From the NCBI GenBank assembly GCA_013115135.1, contig JABANP010000438.1, positions 1 through 44,628 of the forward strand: a stretch of DNA of 44,628 nucleotides. The letters run 5' to 3'. The notes under the pieces are model-generated. The model did no database searches. It was given only the letters and a program-made list of their open reading frames with translations, and was not told where the DNA came from. A program made the translations under genes and the position numbers. Origin of the DNA: Perkinsus olseni. Lineage: Eukaryota; Perkinsozoa; Perkinsida; Perkinsidae. Below, one piece after another: positions 21,445 through 30,609 of the stretch (its first letter is position 1; every line of letters starts with the position of its first letter).

Positions 21445-22176
21445 GGGGCCTATTTCACAAGGGCTCATAAGGAGCAAGAATTGTAAGGTGCCTTACGGTT
21501 TTCTCGTAAGTCGCTTTCACATCCTTACGATTTGAATCGTAAGGGTAAGGTGCCATGAGGCTCCTCACCATAAGGCACCTTACCGTAAGGCTCCTTACAT
21601 AAGTAGGAGTAAGAAAGCGCTCTTAACGTAAGGCTATTTCACCAAAGGCCTTTTGGCATGCCTCCTTACAGTCCGTAAGTTACGGACCTTACGTAAGGTG
21701 CCATAGGGTACCTCCGGGGGTTCCCTACGCGGACTTACCATGTGCGCCTCACGAGATTTTTGCGGTTTCGCTCCGCTCATGGCTTGACCCGCATCGGTAT
21801 TCCCTGGGAAAGTTCAGGGGCCTATTTCACAAGAAAGGCTCCTCACGGAGTACCTTACGGATAGGTGCAAGGAGCAAGGAGCCTTATGACGTAAGGAGAC
21901 TCCTTTCACAAGAAATCGCTCCTTGCACCTCATGCACCTATCCGTAAGGTGCACCTTATGAAGGGTCCCTTACGATGGCTATCAAGCAAAATACAGCAGT
22001 GAAGACAAGCAGCTTTGAGAAAAAAAATCAGTATAATTGGGAAATGTCTTGCTATCTTAGCATATCTCAAGGAAAACGGCGATTGAAGGTGGGAGACTGA
22101 GGTAATTTCTCCAAGTCCGAAATGCCCGAGAATGTTCGAGAAAGTACTGAGGAGCATTTCTCGTGAAATAGGCCCC
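21445..22176 (+). mobile_element. 732-bp non-autonomous terminal-inverted-repeat element
   Basis: The ends are the exact inverted repeat GGGGCCTATTTCAC (21445-21458) and GTGAAATAGGCCCC (22163-22176). Unit A reads GATCA then GCTATGTACTGG with nothing between. Unit B reads GATCA, the element, then AGCTATGTACTGG. This gives a filled and an empty site with a 1-2 bp duplication (A or CA). A second GGGGCCTATTTCAC with a longer match to the right terminus starts at 21817, so a 360-bp element (21817-22176) may be nested. The interior is full of TAAGG/CCTTA words and hairpins. There is no transposase, so it is MITE-like and would need a transposase in trans. Confidence 0.85.
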
Positions 22177-22386
22177 AGCTATGTACTGGCGTTCCCCAAC
22201 GAGCTACGTAGGAGTTCCCTTGAGGAACTCTCAAACCACTTGCTGCTGGCTCCAGTTCGAACTCGTACACGAGTGTGAGATCGTCATCAGGCATTATCAT
22301 CTTCAGTCCCGTCACTGATATCAAGTTCTCACCGAGAAGGGCTCCACTGGAACCCCAAGACGCTGTGAGCGTATCAGCTCTTCGAA

Positions 22387-22530
22387 CATGCTGACGACCG
22401 CTCCGCCGCTCCTCGGGCTTAGCTGAGCATGTGCGTACAGCGGCTGTGGAATCACCCTCGAACCATCGTATGAGGAACGTGACTCATGTGAAGGTGCTCC
22501 GTGCGTAGTTGCTGTAGCTCTCATTACCTA
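22387..22530 (+). promoter_or_regulatory. Upstream segment conserved with 6816-6970
   Basis: This is the partner of the segment upstream of gene 2, beginning CATGCTGACGACCGCTCCGCCG and ending near CGTGCGTAGTTG. It lies about 130 bp before the pseudogene start. Confidence 0.45.
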
Positions 22531-22660
22531 GTGCTGAACTTCTGAGACAATTTAGCCTTCGAGTCAGACCTGATCGATTTCGAGCCAAGGGACACCGCAG
22601 TCGATGATATCCTCCTTGTAGTATTTGGTCGACTGCTCAGCCGCCGCAGTTCCCTCAACG

Positions 22661-23416
22661 ATGATCATCTTTGCCCAACTCTGCCTGATCGGTCTTCAGC
22701 TACTGATGTTTGTCGAGAGTCAGGATATCGGCAAGTACGCCTATTAATCGAAGGACTTCACTCTCACCATGCATATTTATGACGGTGCTTATGTTGCTAT
22801 CGCCTTCGAGGTCCCTGGGAAGCTGCCATTTCTTGACGGCTCGTACCCTCTCGTGAAGCGCCCTAATAACTTCTATGACGTGGATTTCAGCAACATGCAC
22901 GAGGGTGTCGGCTACTGGCATATCAAAATCGGTGCACTTTTGGGAGGTAAAAACTTCAACTCAGGTGACTTGACCTTCCTCGCCTACAGCCTGTAGGCTA
23001 CAGGGCCGCTGACTCTATCGCCGTTAACTTTGGAGATCAAGGGCTGACGCTGACAAGAGTCGGTTATGACTATTTTCCCGCCACCTTCGTTTACCTCACG
23101 ACAGAACGAGCCCCAACTTCGCGTGACCGTTCAGACGTTCGCCAATGAGACTCTCCGCGTGATTGTCTCCTGTCAAAGATACGGTATCGCCGCCTCCGAC
23201 TTGGATCTCAAAGAAGTCAGTAACCCCTCCAAGCACTATAGTGTGCGGGAGAGCGATAAAGCAATTGTGAACTCCCTGCTCGACGATGTTGCCTCACAAT
23301 GTTCCGTCGAGGGCTTGAAAGAGGGTGATCTCTCATATGTAAGCTTCGTCACTCAAGGGGCTATTGTTGTGCCATTCAAGGGAGCCCGATTGCTGCTGAA
23401 GAAAGTGACTGACTGA
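22661..23416 (+). pseudogene. Decayed copy of the secreted 245-aa protein
   Basis: This is the unit-B counterpart of gene 3. An ATG and signal peptide are present (M-I-I-F-A-Q-L-C-L-I-G-L-Q-L-L). A TAA at 22745-22747 interrupts the frame after G-K-Y-A-Y. A 14-bp insertion around 22988-23001 that makes an inverted repeat (GCCTACAG/CTGTAGGC) brings an in-frame TAG at 22994 and shifts the frame. A further shift near 23105-23120 restores it. The rest is well preserved to the stop at 23414-23416 (second cysteine, hydrophobic tail). The damage is recent in style. A short downstream frame could still be expressed but would lack the signal peptide. Confidence 0.9.
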
Positions 23417-23419
23417 CGG

Positions 23420-25150
23420 CCTGGGCGACCATCGTGTATTCAGTCGACAGTGGGCTCATATAGCCGTATCTTCAATCATCAGTTCCCGCCAATATTGGAA
23501 GTCTAAACTCTTCTTTTTTCGTCTCATACAACCGGCATCAAGTTGCCTTGTGAAATGGATGATAAGCTTTCAGCGGATGGATGTTGGAAGCGGCATAGAT
23601 TATTACTACAAGTATTCGATATGCTCTTTCTGTCTTAGACAGCCCTATTACAGCGTTCACTCGTGACCCAATGAGTAACCAGAACATGTACTCCGTAAGC
23701 GTTGGCGATGGAGTACCAATTTCCCGACGGGAAATTCCCGTCTGTTCTCATATTGATGCCATTCTCGGTCCTTCGATGGCACAGTCGATTCACACGAGAG
23801 TAAACGATGATGAACAGAATCTGATTATCAGATGTTACGTCCTTGCGTTGAGCGAGTAGTTAAATCGATGGTAACCGCGTTACCTCGCTCACAGCGTTCA
23901 TTGTGGCGGATCAACCACAACGTCTGGGCGATCCAGCAGCTTCCGCTGGGGCGGATTCCCTCCCTTCTTGGTTGATCGGGTCGGTCGATGATATTGTAGA
24001 TGTTAAGTGTATGACACTTGCGCACTCGACATGCGGACATCGGTTGTGATGGCTGAGTCAATGATACAGGTTGAATCCATATTCAGCCGTCACGATGCAT
24101 CCGGAACCAATTGGACTATCCCATTAAGATTTCACGTCTTCGCTAGGCTATATATTTCTTCTTCTTGGTACTACGCTTTTCAAGCTGTGGTATCTAAATA
24201 ATTACTCATGATGAGCAACTCATCTCCTTCGACCTCGTTCTGTTGGGTTAGCTTTTCGCAGTGGCTCAATCGAATTGAAGCAATGCCTGTGTAACGTAGG
24301 ATTCAAATGGAATGTTTTCACCAGCGAGAAGCGAAAATCTCGGCAGGCATGTCAATCTCCAAGGATAAGCCTTGGGTCCTTGGGATTGACGTTAAGCTCA
24401 CTGTAGCCTGCATAAGTAAGTAGTCCTAAGATATCTGCCGAAGGGACGTATAACATGCTTCCCTTCCACCAGATGTGTCGCGCACTGCGTCATTGAGCTG
24501 TCTAAGATAATGACGGATTCGGCAGTACAAGAATAGGTGCGAACCGCTGGTAATTCTTTTGCCCGCAAATTCGTCGGACGACATCGCGGAACTTCAACAT
24601 TGTCAAGCGAGTATCCGCAATTAGGTTATAACCTACAAACGGTCGAGCGACATATCGTAATATGTCCGTCACTATTCATCTGAGAGCTACAGCCGCCCTC
24701 TTTGGATACAACAGTTGGGCAGTTGGATATGGGATGCGGGAGGAGAGCAAGTCGGCTGACGCGTGTGTCTGAGATACCGGGAGTACCTACACAGCGACGG
24801 TTCGGAGTCATGTTCGGGGTAATCTATGGCTCACCGTTCTCGTCAAAAGTTCAGCTGCGGACTTTGAAAACTCATTCTGAATACAGTGAAAGGAGCGGAT
24901 TGGTCGTCTGGTCGCTGAGGAGGTTTACTCGTCATAAGCAGAAAGGGGCTTCTGATGAAGTGTCGAGGCCCTCTCATCTCGGCTTCGCTGACACCTGCCG
25001 GGCTCCTTTCCACAACTTCAAATTGCAAAGTTCTTGAATCACTTAGTTTGCATTGAGTGATGGACCTGGTTGAAGTATAATAATGTACACGAGGCGTCAC
25101 TGAATCGGCCTTTGACGATGGTGCTATTGCTTCTCGATTGCCGCTCATGT
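23420..25150. other. 3' part of duplication unit B, no further gene
   Basis: Blocks homologous to 19536-20960 lie here in the same order (AAGCGGCATAGATT at about 23590, CGACATATCGTAATATGTC at about 24648). No protein-like frame is conserved. Confidence 0.55.
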
Positions 25151-25360
25151 GCGAGGCGAAACAGACGGAGTCATTTCCTAGACTTGCTCTTTCGAAAGGA
25201 GCTATCAGTGCACGCATGCACACGGAGTGATCGTCCACAACGAAGAACAAAGGCCAGCGAGAAGGCCCCGCAAGAAATGGGGAATCCGGGATCTGGGCGC
25301 CACTGAGGGTAGTCTAGAAGCGATTCATAGACCCAGTAGACAGCAGCATTAATCGAATAT

Positions 25361-25425
25361 GCGCCAACCAGTATTCGAACCAGGGACCTCTCGCGGGAGG
25401 GTGACAACGCAATACCACTAGGAAG
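25361..25425 (-). pseudogene. tRNA-like relic
   Basis: On the minus strand there is an A-box-like CCTAGTGGTATTGCG, then AGAGGTCCCTGGTTCGAATACTGG (a B box and T arm), then TTGGCGC. The 3' acceptor half has no 5' partner (TTAAAAC precedes the D arm) and the anticodon stem does not pair well, so this is a decayed tRNA or tRNA-derived repeat. Confidence 0.5.
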
Positions 25426-25504
25426 TTTTAATTGATATAAATCTGCTCCACAGTTCTTAACAGCAGCAGCAGCCTTAATATGAAAGTCATATCTCATCAC
25501 AGAT

Positions 25505-25562
25505 GATTGATGCTCTACACAACAACTAGGACAGCAGCAGCAACGACGGCAACAACAATGGT
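25505..25562 (+). repeat. CAG/CAA-type simple repeat
   Basis: Imperfect AAC, CAG, CAA and GCA triplets. On the reverse strand they read as a cysteine-rich run, which should not be taken for a gene. Confidence 0.7.
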
Positions 25563-25669
25563 AATAATTCTTCAATACGAAAAACGCTTCGCTCCGCTCA
25601 CAAGCCACGTAGTCCAATCATACGGAAAGACAATGATTACTCGAACTCGTAAACACTTTAACGTGTATC

Positions 25670-25697
25670 GTATCTTGCAAGCTCAACCTCAAGATTC
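25670..25697 (+). repeat. Introner core A, extragenic copy
   Basis: GTATCTTGCAAGCTCAACCTCAAGATTC-type sequence lies just past the end of the dehydrogenase gene. It resembles the AAA-gene intron copy (29223-29243) with small differences, so the element is not confined to introns. Confidence 0.5.
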
Positions 25698-25701
25698 CCA
25701 C

Positions 25702-28700
25702 TTAAGGCAACTGTGACTCAGGAGGAATAGTGTCTGGAAGAACCTTGCCGGGGTTAAGGATGCCGTGGGGGTCGAAAAGATTCTTCATTTGTTTCATGTA
25801 GTCGACCGCCAGAGCCGGTTTACTGTAGAAAATCTTATCTCTCTTGAGAGTGCCTGAAAAAAGATACTTTCGATCAGGTTGAACCAGGCAAGATACGCGT
25901 AAGGTCGAAGCCGCCACAAAATGAATGACCGAAAGAAGTCAATACAATATATCCAATCCCGAAAACGACGGCGGAGCGAAGGCGTGATAGTAGAACTCTA
26001 GAATCAGAGAATCTTAAATGCGTGCTGACCTAAGCCATGCTCGCCAGCGATGCTTCCTCGCATATCTTTTGTATACTCGTAGATCTCCGTATCCAGCTCC
26101 TTGTGAATAGGGGTCTGAGAAAGACAAAATGCCGAGCCCAGGGATCGAACCGAGGACCTCTTACCGAGTAATGAACAGTCGGGTCAGATACAACGTTAAG
26201 ATGAAGATTGCCATCACCAACATGACCATATCCAACAACACGGCGGATCTGAGGACGCAGAAAAACGATCGTCACGCGCCACAAAATTACCATCGTGCTT
26301 ACCTCCTCTCTGCGGTGGAACTCCCTACGAACGTGTCGTACTAAATCGTCCATTGCGCTGACCGGCAGAGACACATCATATCTGCGGGAAAGAAAAGATA
26401 CGGAAATAAACTTACGTCAAAATTGCCAAAAATTCAATAACATCCTAAGTCAAAACTGCTGGAAGCAATGAAGGGTCCACAGCTTGTAGCTGGTAAGCAA
26501 AGAAGATATTTCACAGCATCAAAACCGACGTCGAAGCCCTCGCAGCAGACACATGTTACTCCAGGGTGCCGTTATAAAGGACGAATTACATACGGATTCT
26601 CGACGTTGGTGGATGGATGGAACCGTCCTCGACGCCAGCGAATTTCTTAATAGCGGAGTTAGAGACAGGGCAGGTCGGCGTATAATATGAAGTAATCCGG
26701 TTGGTGGCGGTCGATGGATGACTACTTGTGAAGAACTCCCTCCCTGTTCAGAGCAACTGGGATGTTCTCACGGATCTTCCACAGGTCCTAAAAGACGAAG
26801 AAGGGAATAATCGATCACGTGATCGATTTGGCGATCTCACCTTCTCCTGTTGGATGTCATGGGATAGCATACCCTCTACGGGCACGCCGCCATGAGACTC
26901 AGCTTCTTCAACAAAATTATGAATCTTCAATTCGATGTTGTGAGCGTTATTTCCGTTCACCTGACGACCACAAAGATTCTCTTCAAGCTTCAACCTAAGA
27001 TACTCCCAGTCCAATCTTACCTCGACCAAAGCGTAATAGTCCTGTTCTTCACTTCTCCTTCCCGGGGGAAGGTTCTTGAGAAGATCATTGAAGCCGTTCA
27101 TCTGGAGGCACTTCACGCACTGGCCGTCAAAATACTCAAACGCGCTCAGCGCTTCGCCCAGCGACGCCTTCGCGACCGACAGGAGACGAATAACTTCGTT
27201 GAAAGAAGATACTCGCAATAAAGCAGCCTGACCAACGACCAAACGTATCTTCCAACGCGCACAGCGAAGAATCTCTTGCCTGAGAGAATCTTGGGATGGG
27301 GTAGCAGAGCATGGCGACCTTCGTGACGATTCCGAGCGTCCCTTCAGAGCCGATGAACAGCTGCTTCAAATCGTAGCCTAAGAAAGACTGGAATATGCCT
27401 AACATAGTATCACCAGAAATCACAATCGATGCATTTTGCGCTCGCCACGTTGATCGATTTGCATACTAAATTAAAACGATCCATAATTTTACCCTAAAAA
27501 ACCTTCCTAAAAGAAAACACACATGATACCGACGCCCTACGACGACGGTGGTAACGGAAAATGAAGGTTGGGTTTTTCCAACGAAAAGATATTTTTTCGA
27601 TTCTATCGTCACCTTGTTCTAAAACCCCATCAACAATGTCGAACAGAACGCAAAAATGGTGAGAACTACCGACCTGTGTTGTCCTTCCTGAGTGCCCTCA
27701 TCAGATCGAGAATCTTTCCTTCAGCCGTGACGACCTCGAGGCCGAGGATTGTACCCCTCAATGAGCCATAACGGAGTAGACGTAGACCACCAGCATTGGT
27801 AGCAACATTACCTAGAGGAAATACAAGATTATGCAAGATGAGCAAGATTACATTATAAAAGCCCATGCTACGCAGAAAATGGGAAAATCGCCAGACTTCG
27901 CAAAAGGAACAACACTCTACTCAGTAACTCTGAGTATCGAAAATACGAAGTCCCCGAGAATTGAGGAATTGCAAGATCGCAAGATTCTCCCTTTTCTCTC
28001 ATCTTACCTCCCACAAGACATTGCGCTTTGGAGCCGATGTCATAGGGCGGCATGAGATTGTAGTTTTCCAACTCGTCCATCAGATTTTGGAGGACCACGC
28101 CGGACTCGCAAGTTGCGATAGAATCCGCTGTGTTAACCGAAAGTATCTTATTCAACCTCTCCAAGCTCAGGACAACCTAAAAAGATACGCTACGCATATC
28201 TTCTAGAAGCATGAGGACCAAGCTTCAACCTAAGATACTTTTCATCTTACCTCGTTATTAACAGGGACGCTGCCACCAACCAGCCCAGTGTTGCCTCCCT
28301 GCACTGAGATCGGTATGAAGTTGTCGTTGCAGTACTTGACGGCCTTCGAGACCTCCAGAGTCGTTTTCGGACGCAAGACGACGTTCGAGTGACCTGCAGG
28401 AGGAGGCAAATCGATCATTATTGAGAAACGGTTTAACCGTTACGGTTATAAGATATTATACTAATGACAATACGGCTACCGTTGGATGAATCGGCCGCGA
28501 ATCCGACAACCTAGGATAGTCAACCTAAGATACTCTCACTAGTACGATAGATACATCACTAACCATCCCGAAACAAGCATGAGAGAACCTAAGACATCCC
28601 CACCTGTTCTCGTCCTCAGCCAATCATTATTGTAATGTGAAAGGTCGTCCTTGTCACCCACCAGCACATTAGATACCAAATCTTGCAAGTTCGAAATATC

Positions 28701-28841
28701 ATTCGCAGTAGGAGCTCGAAGTCTGGAAGATGCCGTCGCCAATCCGCGTCGAAGTGCCGCTGAGATCGCCGGCGCAGCCGCAGACATCACCATCGGCCGA
28801 ACCAAGCTCGAGGCGCTTCGGAAGAGATTGGTTGACAGCAT
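25702..28841 (-). CDS. D2HGDH: D-2-hydroxyglutarate dehydrogenase, mitochondrial FAD enzyme
   Basis: It oxidises D-2-hydroxyglutarate to 2-oxoglutarate using FAD. Twelve exons fit with consistent phase: 28604-28841, 28251-28393, 28008-28176, 27674-27811, 27280-27377, 27021-27227, 26841-26960, 26726-26787, 26303-26381, 26165-26248, 26030-26114, 25702-25853. They give 524 residues, close to the usual length. The N-terminus is basic and S/A-rich (A-L-R-R-G-L-A-T-A), a likely mitochondrial presequence. FAD-domain motifs are [34 protein letters not shown] and [16 protein letters not shown]. The C-terminal domain has [21 protein letters not shown] and [10 protein letters not shown]. Introns are GT-AG except one GC-AG (27228-27279). 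The AAA gene lies directly upstream and can splice into this frame. A D-lactate dehydrogenase is a less likely alternative. Confidence 0.93.
26115..26164 (-). other. 50-nt intron made of tRNA-like sequence
   Basis: D2HGDH intron 10 runs GTAAGAGG to TTTCTCAG. Its middle, GGTCCTCGGTTCGATCCCTG then GGCTCGGC, looks like a tRNA variable loop, T arm and acceptor 3' half. No 5' half is present. Confidence 0.55.
26249..26302 (-). repeat. Introner core B in D2HGDH intron 9
   Basis: This 54-nt intron contains AATTTTGTGGCGCGTGAC (26271-26288). The same core occurs in introns of three other genes in this window. Confidence 0.75.
26961..27020 (-). repeat. Introner core A in D2HGDH intron 6
   Basis: This 60-nt intron contains GTATCTTAGGTTGAAGCTTG (within 26984-27004), identical over 21 bases to intron 2 of the same gene. 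Confidence 0.8.
28177..28250 (-). repeat. Introner core A in D2HGDH intron 2
   Basis: This 74-nt intron contains the 21-base core (28219-28239) identical to intron 6. Intron 1 (28394-28603) carries a shorter version (28520-28535) and a second partial CAACCTAGGATAG copy. Confidence 0.8.
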
Positions 28842-28905
28842 ATAACAAAATTTACGGGAGAAAAATATCTGAAAAATTTTCCAAGGCAGAAAAAAACGCA
28901 AAAAT

Positions 28906-28922
28906 AATTTCGTGGCGCGTGA
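28906..28922 (+). repeat. Introner core B, opposite orientation
   Basis: AATTTCGTGGCGCGTGA lies on the plus strand in the 212-nt stretch between the last AAA exon and the D2HGDH start. It is antisense to both genes. Confidence 0.7.
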
Positions 28923-29041
28923 AAATATCACTGGTATCTTGTGTTACTAATCAATCAACTTCGGGTGAATCTTTTTGGTTATTCTTGGCTAAATTGAGGA
29001 ACGTTTGGGCGGCCCACTGGTCGAATGGTATCTTGAAAGCA

Positions 29042-29056
29042 GCACGCATGCACACG
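29042..29056 (-). repeat. GTGTGCATGCGTGC motif
   Basis: It lies in the intron-like stretch after the last AAA exon. Other copies are at about 25207-25220 and 32308-32321, the last exactly at a 5' splice site, all in the same orientation. Confidence 0.55.
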
Positions 29057-29080
29057 ACGAAGGTTGACGGGGAATCTTAC

Positions 29081-30609
29081 CTCGCCATGTTGACCTTCCT
29101 TGACTCGCTGACGTTCTTCTCTTTCCCGTCGCTCCGCTCGTAATTTCTCGCAGGATTCCAAAATACGTCCCTGGGATACACAGCTCTCTTTATTCCGTGC
29201 AGCCACCAGAGCTGCTTGATTGAGTATCTGAGGTTGAAGCTTGCAAGATACGAAAGAGCTCAAGTCGCCTACATGCTCGATGTCAGCTCCCGTCATTCCC
29301 TCAGTCTCAGCAGCCAAAGCCTTATTGTCAACATCTCCGCCCAGTTTTAATTTCTTCCCGTGAATGATGAAGCATTGCTCCCTCGCCGCAGCGTCCGGTA
29401 GCGACACATGAATACAACGATCGAATCTGAGAAAGATACTCCACCTCAACCACGGAAGTTACAGGTTAACCTCTCACCTGCCAGGCCGAGTGAGGGAAGA
29501 ATCTAAACCGTCGAAGCGGTTGGTTGCCGCCATCACAACAACACCATCACGATCGGAGATGCCATCCTGAAAAAGGAATATTGAAATCAACATTTCCGAG
29601 TAACTCATCCATAGCACGCGAGAAGACACTGATACTATCGGGGGCTCACGACGCTCGGTTATGATACAAATTATCACTCAGGAGACCCATATACGGAAAT
29701 AATGGTACCAAATAATACCGAAGATACTCCTTTGAGTACGGCAATGAACAATACGACATGTGAAGAACATCACACAAGACTCACAAAAATTGAGGAAAAA
29801 TCACCAATAGACCTCATCGAGCTAAGATACCATCAAAGCGCCAAAAAGCATCAAATTTTTGTGGACCACTAAAGAAGCCTCGCATTTCTTCGGGAGAGAA
29901 AATAAGACCGGCTTCTATCAATATGGCATGTCCACCGAGCATTACCATCTCAATCAGCAATTGATTGATCGTCTGGGTGTACTCCTGCCCGTCGCCACCT
30001 CGGAAATCTGATAGAAAAGGTGTAAAACAACCATCTCACAGTGGCCGGGAGCAGCACTTCGACTTCCGATGGCGTCCAACTCATCGATGAATAGAATACA
30101 AGGCGAGACAGCCCGGGCCTGACGAGATCAGATGAAGGTCAACCCAAGTGTTTTGACCGCGCGCCACGAAATTCTCACCTGAGCAAATACTTCTCTAACT
30201 CTCTTGGCACCTTGCCCGACGTAGACTTCTACAAACTCCGAGCCACTCGCGTAGAGGAAGGGAATATCACTGAAGATCACATACCGCTCCTTCCCCAATT
30301 CGCGACTCGACGAGGCCCTTACTTCGCCTCGCCGGCAGTTGCTCGGCCTAGCAGAGTCTTCCCCACGCCACTCGGACCCTCTAGCAAAACACCCAACGGG
30401 GGACGAGCGCCGAGCGATCTGAAAAACGAACGAATCCCCCGAAAGAGAATAAATGACCACAAAGAATTCAATTTCCAATACCACAACTTACGAAAAGGAC
30501 TGAGGATCCCGCAGGTACTGAACAATCTCGCGGAGCTCCACTTTGGTTTGTTCATGTCCAGCGACGTCGGAGAACTTGGTCACATTCTTAGTAGTAGAGG
30601 CAGTCGGAG
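29081..30609 (-). CDS. i-AAA/FtsH-type AAA ATPase domain, peptidase domain absent
   Basis: Eight exons fit with consistent phase: 30492-30609, 30323-30418, 30179-30269, 30040-30118, 29946-30007, 29478-29566, 29273-29426, 29081-29227. In order they encode F-S-D-V-A-G-H-E, Walker [11 protein letters not shown], the pore-loop region [13 protein letters not shown], Walker [21 protein letters not shown], sensor VVVMAATNR, arginine-finger region [18 protein letters not shown] and [10 protein letters not shown]. This closely resembles YME1/FtsH mitochondrial proteases. The last exon ends K-E-G-Q-H-G-E with a good GTAAG, exactly where the zinc-peptidase domain (HExxH) should begin. No such domain fits before D2HGDH. 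The next acceptor (28869-28870) would splice in frame into D2HGDH. The upstream exon(s), with targeting and membrane segments, lie between 30610 and 31040 and are unresolved. Confidence 0.85.
29228..29272 (-). repeat. Introner core A, inverted, in AAA-gene intron
   Basis: This 45-nt intron runs GTAGGCGAC to CAACCTCAG. It carries the reverse complement of core A (29223-29243, one mismatch), so the element's CAACCTCAG end supplies the 3' splice site and the next five bases continue into the exon. Confidence 0.75.
30008..30039 (-). other. 32-nt intron in the AAA gene
   Basis: GTGAGATGG to TTTTCTATCAG. It must be removed because reading through shifts the frame and meets a stop. It is among the shortest introns in the window. 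Confidence 0.75.
30119..30178 (-). repeat. Introner core B in AAA-gene intron
   Basis: This 60-nt intron runs GTGAGAATTTCGTGGCGCGC and onward to CTCGTCAG. It contains core B directly after the 5' splice site. Confidence 0.75.

Larger units (their letters stand above)
21030..25150 (+). repeat. Tandem segmental duplication, unit B (carries the pseudogene)
   Basis: This is the partner of 17225-20960. It is longer because it carries extra sequence at about 21165-21440 and the inverted-repeat element at 21445-22176. Its secreted-protein copy is broken. Beyond about 25,150 the repeat-rich compartment ends and intron-bearing genes begin. Confidence 0.85.

Noticed and set aside
22745..22747. In-frame TAA in the pseudogene as a reassigned codon
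   Set aside because: The copy also has a second stop and frame shifts, and the intact genes use TGA stops normally, so decay explains it better.
25171..25617. 148-codon minus-strand frame with a cysteine run
   Set aside because: The cysteine run is the reverse strand of a CAG/CAA simple repeat, and a tRNA relic lies inside it.
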